A stretch of 43,078 nt of DNA from an uncultured bacterium (GTDB lineage: Bacteria; Bacillota; Clostridia; Peptostreptococcales; Anaerovoracaceae), in contig CAJMLH010000014.1 of NCBI GenBank assembly GCA_905214195.1, positions 1 to 43,078 on the forward strand, given 5' to 3'. Below the pieces are notes generated by a model. That model saw nothing but the letters and a program-made list of their open reading frames with translations, ran no database searches and was not told the origin of the DNA. Positions 40,173-43,078 of the stretch are shown here, in pieces; within the stretch, counting starts at the first letter, position 1; every line of letters begins with the position of its first letter. The translations under genes were made by a program, and so were the position numbers.

Positions 40173-41483
40173 ATGGAACTGTTCATTGCATTCGGTGTTT
40201 TTATTGCGGCAATGATAACCGCTGTTGTGACCGGATATTCTATGATTATAGCTTTACTTATAGGTCTTGCGGCATTTCTTGCAGTTGGGAAATATCGAGG
40301 ATTCACACTTAAAAGCATGGCTGAAATGAGTAAAAAAGGGATAGTTGATTCCATAGTAGTAATAGAGGTCATGTTGGTGATAGGAGCACTTACAGCTGTT
40401 TGGAGAGCTTCGGGAACTATAACTATATTTGTATATTACGGAATGAAGATAATAATGCCGCCGATATTTTTGATTGTAACTTTCGTTTTGGCATGTCTCT
40501 TAAGCTATGCGATAGGAACTTCATTTGGCATAGCGGGAACCGTAGGAGTTATATTTATGGCTCTTGCAAGGAGCGGCGGCGTTGATCCGGTTGTGGCTGC
40601 CGGAGTTATAATGTCAGGTATTTATTTCGGGGACAGATGTTCCCCTGCCTCGTCAAGTGCCAATATGGTGGCCGGGGTGACGGAAACGAAGATTTATGAT
40701 AATGTTAAGGTAATGTTTAAGACGGCACTTTTGCCGCTTATAATATCATTGGTGATTTATTCGGTGCTTTCCGTTTTGAATCCCATAAGCCATGTAGATA
40801 AAGACATGGTGTCGTCTTTTGAAAACGAATTTGTTATTTCGCCGTGGGCTTTTGTGCCTGCTGTAATAATGATTGCATTACCATTGTTCAAAGTCGGTGT
40901 ACTCAAAGCAATGGCGGCAAGCATAGCAAGCGGTATTTTGGTTGCTTGCATTGTACAGAAGATGGCGATTACAGAGGTGCTGAAAATATGCTTTGTAGGT
41001 TATAAGGCAGATGGCGGCGGCATAGGTGCCATATTAAACGGCGGCGGCATAGTGTCCATGGTGGAAATAGCCGGTATACTGATAATTTCCGGTACATATT
41101 CCGGGATTTTCAATGGCACGGGAATGCTCTTGAGCTTGCAGGATAAGCTTGGCAAAGCTTGCAGCAAAATAGGAAGATTCGGGGTTATGGTCTGTATGAG
41201 CATAGGAATTTCTGCAATTTTCTGTAATCAGACTATAGGTACACTGATGTGCTGTGATTTGATGAAACAGCCGTATCTTGACGGTGGAGGCACTAAGGAA
41301 GAGTTAGCAATAGATATGGAAAATTCGGTTATTTTAATTGCATGTTTTATTCCATGGTCTATAGGGTGCAGTGTACCCCTTGCACTATTGGGTGCTGACT
41401 TTACTTCACTTCCGTTTGCGGTATTTATGTATTTAGTACCTATATGTTATTTATTTACTAAGAAAAAGTGGTTTAACAATTGA
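40173..41483 (+). CDS. NhaC-type Na+/H+ antiporter
   Basis: 436 residues, 27 bases after the amidohydrolase, with ribosome site AAAGGA. About 11-12 hydrophobic helices. FGIAGTVGVIFMALARSGG and GIYFGDRCSPASSSANMVAGVT are NhaC-family motifs (the conserved Gly-Asp-Arg-x-Ser/Cys-Pro stretch). Near the end it has AIFCNQTIGTLMCCDLM. Members exchange Na+ for H+, or for malate/lactate in close relatives, so an amino- or organic-acid exchanger is a possible alternative given the amidohydrolase beside it. Confidence 0.85.
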   Translation: MELFIAFGVFIAAMITAVVTGYSMIIALLIGLAAFLAVGKYRGFTLKSMAEMSKKGIVDSIVVIEVMLVIGALTAVWRASGTITIFVYYGMKIIMPPIFLIVTFVLACLLSYAIGTSFGIAGTVGVIFMALARSGGVDPVVAAGVIMSGIYFGDRCSPASSSANMVAGVTETKIYDNVKVMFKTALLPLIISLVIYSVLSVLNPISHVDKDMVSSFENEFVISPWAFVPAVIMIALPLFKVGVLKAMAASIASGILVACIVQKMAITEVLKICFVGYKADGGGIGAILNGGGIVSMVEIAGILIISGTYSGIFNGTGMLLSLQDKLGKACSKIGRFGVMVCMSIGISAIFCNQTIGTLMCCDLMKQPYLDGGGTKEELAIDMENSVILIACFIPWSIGCSVPLALLGADFTSLPFAVFMYLVPICYLFTKKKWFNN

Positions 41484-41497
41484 TTGGAGGAATATAA

Positions 41498-42937
41498 TTG
41501 AAGCTATTTGACAACAAGGTTCAGGAAACTAAGTATAAGGTTCTTAGAGAGGTCGCTTATCAGACATGGAAAGGCAACGATGCTTTTGCTGAGTTTAACG
41601 AAATCGCCAATAATGTGATTCCCAAGGGAGAGCCGCCTCAATCTTGCTGCATATATAAGGATAGAGCTGTTGTAGCTGAAAGAATCAGGTTGGCACTGGG
41701 AGGAAGTCAAAACAACAATCACATTGTTCAAGTAATTGACATTGCATGTGATGAATGTCCTGAAGCAGGTTATGTGGTTACGGATTTGTGCAGGGGATGT
41801 CTGGCTCATAGCTGCGTAGCCTCATGTAAAAGAGATGCTATAGTTATAGATGAGCATCAGCATGCACATATAGACAAGAGTAAATGTGTAGAGTGCGGCA
41901 GATGTGCCAAAGCATGTCAATACAGTGCCATACATAATTTTCAGAGACCTTGCGAAAGGGCATGTAAGGTAAATGCCATATCCATGGCGCCCGGCGGAGA
42001 AGCAGCTATAGATTATGACAAATGTATAAACTGCGGAGCTTGCGTGTACCATTGTCCTTTCGGTGCTACAGTTGATGTTTCCAGCATAGTAAGCGTAATA
42101 AAAGAGATAATGGATGCAGAAGCAAAAGGAGAGCCGGATAAAGTTATAGCAATAGTTGCTCCGTCTATCGCAAGTCAGTTCCTCTACGCTTCCCTCGGTC
42201 AGGTGATAACGGGAATAAGAGAACTTGGATTTGCAGAGGTCTTGGAAGTGGCTGTAGGCGCCGAAATGGTTGCATACAAAGAAGGACTTGAGCTTAAGGA
42301 AAAAGGTTTCCTTACTTCTTCATGCTGTCCTGCTTTTGTAAAATACATAGAGACTAAGCACCCTACCATGGTTGAACATATTTCTCATAATTTATCTCCT
42401 ATGGCAGAGTTGGCAAAGCATATTAAAAAGAATAAGCCGGACTGCAAGATAGTATTTATCGGACCTTGCATAGCAAAAAAAGCCGAGGTTAAGAAAGAAA
42501 ATGTAAGTCAGTATGTTGATTATGCCATAACCTTTGAGGAACTTCAGGCTTTGTTTGACAGCAAAAATATAGAACTTAAAAAGCTAAAATGGACTGAATG
42601 GAATCAGGCTTCTTATTACGGAAGAATATTTGCAACTACAGGAGGCGTCTCCGCTGCCGTTGAGCAGATGTTAAAGGAACTTAAAATAAAGGACTTTGAA
42701 TTCAATCCTATAGTATGCGACGGTATAGATAAATGCAAAACGGCATTACTTAAGGCTTCAAAGGGAATGTTGCCGAACAACTTTATCGAGGGCATGGCAT
42801 GCATAGGCGGCTGCATAGGCGGAAGCGGAAATCTTGTACGCTACGAGGATGCACCTAAAAATATGGAAGATCATATTGAAGATGCTGTTTCGATGGAAAT
42901 GTTGCCTAATGTAAAAAAGAATATAAATATTTATTGA
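41498..42937 (+). CDS. Monomeric [FeFe] hydrogenase, group-B-like
   Basis: 479 residues, starting at TTG 41498 with GGAGG 8 bases before it. The N-terminal region (about 1-200) has Cys-rich CDECPEAGY...CRGCLAHSC and two ferredoxin-type clusters, CVECGRCAKAC and CINCGACVYHCP. The H-cluster motifs are present: SSCCPAF (about 272-278), FIGPCIAKKAEV (about 319-330) and EGMACIGGCIGGSGN (about 430-445). All Cys ligands needed are in place, so it should be active if the maturases are encoded elsewhere. The motifs deviate from the canonical TSCCPGW as in group B enzymes. It couples ferredoxin oxidation to H2, or senses H2. Confidence 0.9.
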   Translation: MKLFDNKVQETKYKVLREVAYQTWKGNDAFAEFNEIANNVIPKGEPPQSCCIYKDRAVVAERIRLALGGSQNNNHIVQVIDIACDECPEAGYVVTDLCRGCLAHSCVASCKRDAIVIDEHQHAHIDKSKCVECGRCAKACQYSAIHNFQRPCERACKVNAISMAPGGEAAIDYDKCINCGACVYHCPFGATVDVSSIVSVIKEIMDAEAKGEPDKVIAIVAPSIASQFLYASLGQVITGIRELGFAEVLEVAVGAEMVAYKEGLELKEKGFLTSSCCPAFVKYIETKHPTMVEHISHNLSPMAELAKHIKKNKPDCKIVFIGPCIAKKAEVKKENVSQYVDYAITFEELQALFDSKNIELKKLKWTEWNQASYYGRIFATTGGVSAAVEQMLKELKIKDFEFNPIVCDGIDKCKTALLKASKGMLPNNFIEGMACIGGCIGGSGNLVRYEDAPKNMEDHIEDAVSMEMLPNVKKNINIY

Positions 42938-43004
42938 TACACAAAGATAATGGTTCTATATCGAATGTTGGGGAGAACACAATTTAAACAATAATAAATG
43001 AGAA

Positions 43005-43026
43005 AGAGGCGGCTTATGCCGCCTCT
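43005..43026 (+). other. Short perfect hairpin
   Basis: AGAGGCGGC (43005-43013) with GCCGCCTCT (43018-43026), loop TTAT, no U run. It lies just before the final terminator and may add to it. Confidence 0.6.
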
Positions 43027-43038
43027 CAGACTGTAGAC

Positions 43039-43072
43039 AAAAGCCCGGCTCATACGAGAGCAAGGGCTTTTT
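43039..43072 (+). terminator. Terminator after the hydrogenase gene
   Basis: AAAAGCCC (43039-43046) with GGGCTTTT (43064-43071), with an inner CTC/GAG pairing, then T. Confidence 0.8.
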
Positions 43073-43078
43073 CTGTAT

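Overview
The window is bacterial, AT-rich and densely coded, and looks like an anaerobic, amino-acid- and peptide-fermenting member of the Clostridia. The pointers are a four-subunit ferredoxin-dependent 2-oxoacid oxidoreductase, a CoA-transferase, a monomeric [FeFe] hydrogenase, strong Shine-Dalgarno (AGGAGG-type) sites and many intrinsic terminators. A relative of the Anaerovoracaceae/Peptostreptococcales would fit, but nothing in the window fixes the taxon. No rRNA, tRNA, CRISPR array or intact transposase was found.

Layout. (1) 1-7935 is a decayed accessory region. It holds a KilA-N gene broken by a stop and a frameshift, then the 5' part of a P-loop helicase gene fused out of frame, near position 2286, to a large repeat-rich surface-protein gene that has lost its 5' end. 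Two smaller intact surface genes follow: a TasA/camelysin-like fibre protein and a protein with a KPQTGD-type sorting signal. Related hairpin terminators sharing a 10-base core lie at both ends of the region. (2) 7941-11060 is a redox operon (two flavodoxin-like reductases, an alpha/beta hydrolase and a cyclophilin-like lipoprotein) divergent from a MerR regulator. (3) 11343-15746 carries a small HTH regulator, a U32 peptidase-family protein and an ABC-F ATPase. (4) 15837-25228 is a ten-kilobase peptide-uptake operon: AraC-family regulator, oligopeptide-binding lipoprotein, penicillin-binding-protein-like serine hydrolase, two permeases, two ATPases and a D-aminoacylase-type amidohydrolase. 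Together they suggest import and breakdown of peptides containing D-amino acids. (5) 25406-29252 holds small units: TspO, a rhodanese, a MerR regulator divergent from a MATE efflux pump, and an ABM-fold monooxygenase-like protein. (6) 29282-38277 is an amino-acid oxidation cluster: P-loop protein, ferredoxin, VorB/A/C-like subunits, CoA-transferase A and B, PLP aminotransferase, a sigma-54 activator with a PrpR-type sensor domain, and a DUF1275 membrane protein. A good sigma-54 promoter lies in front of the cluster, so the activator probably controls it. (7) 38283-38721 contains a cobalamin riboswitch with its own promoter and terminator but no B12-related gene behind it. (8) 38791-43072 holds an amidohydrolase, an NhaC-type antiporter and an [FeFe] hydrogenase.

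How it fits together (inference). Imported peptides and N-acylated amino acids are hydrolysed. The aminotransferase gives 2-oxoacids, the oxidoreductase turns these into acyl-CoA plus reduced ferredoxin, and the CoA-transferase frees the acid while saving the thioester. The hydrogenase disposes of the reducing power as H2, while the antiporter handles Na+/H+ balance. The most unusual items are the stand-alone cobalamin riboswitch transcript, the helicase/adhesin fusion scar, the D-peptide operon with a 21-bp-spaced AraC-type repeat at its promoter, and the P-loop protein leading the oxidoreductase operon.
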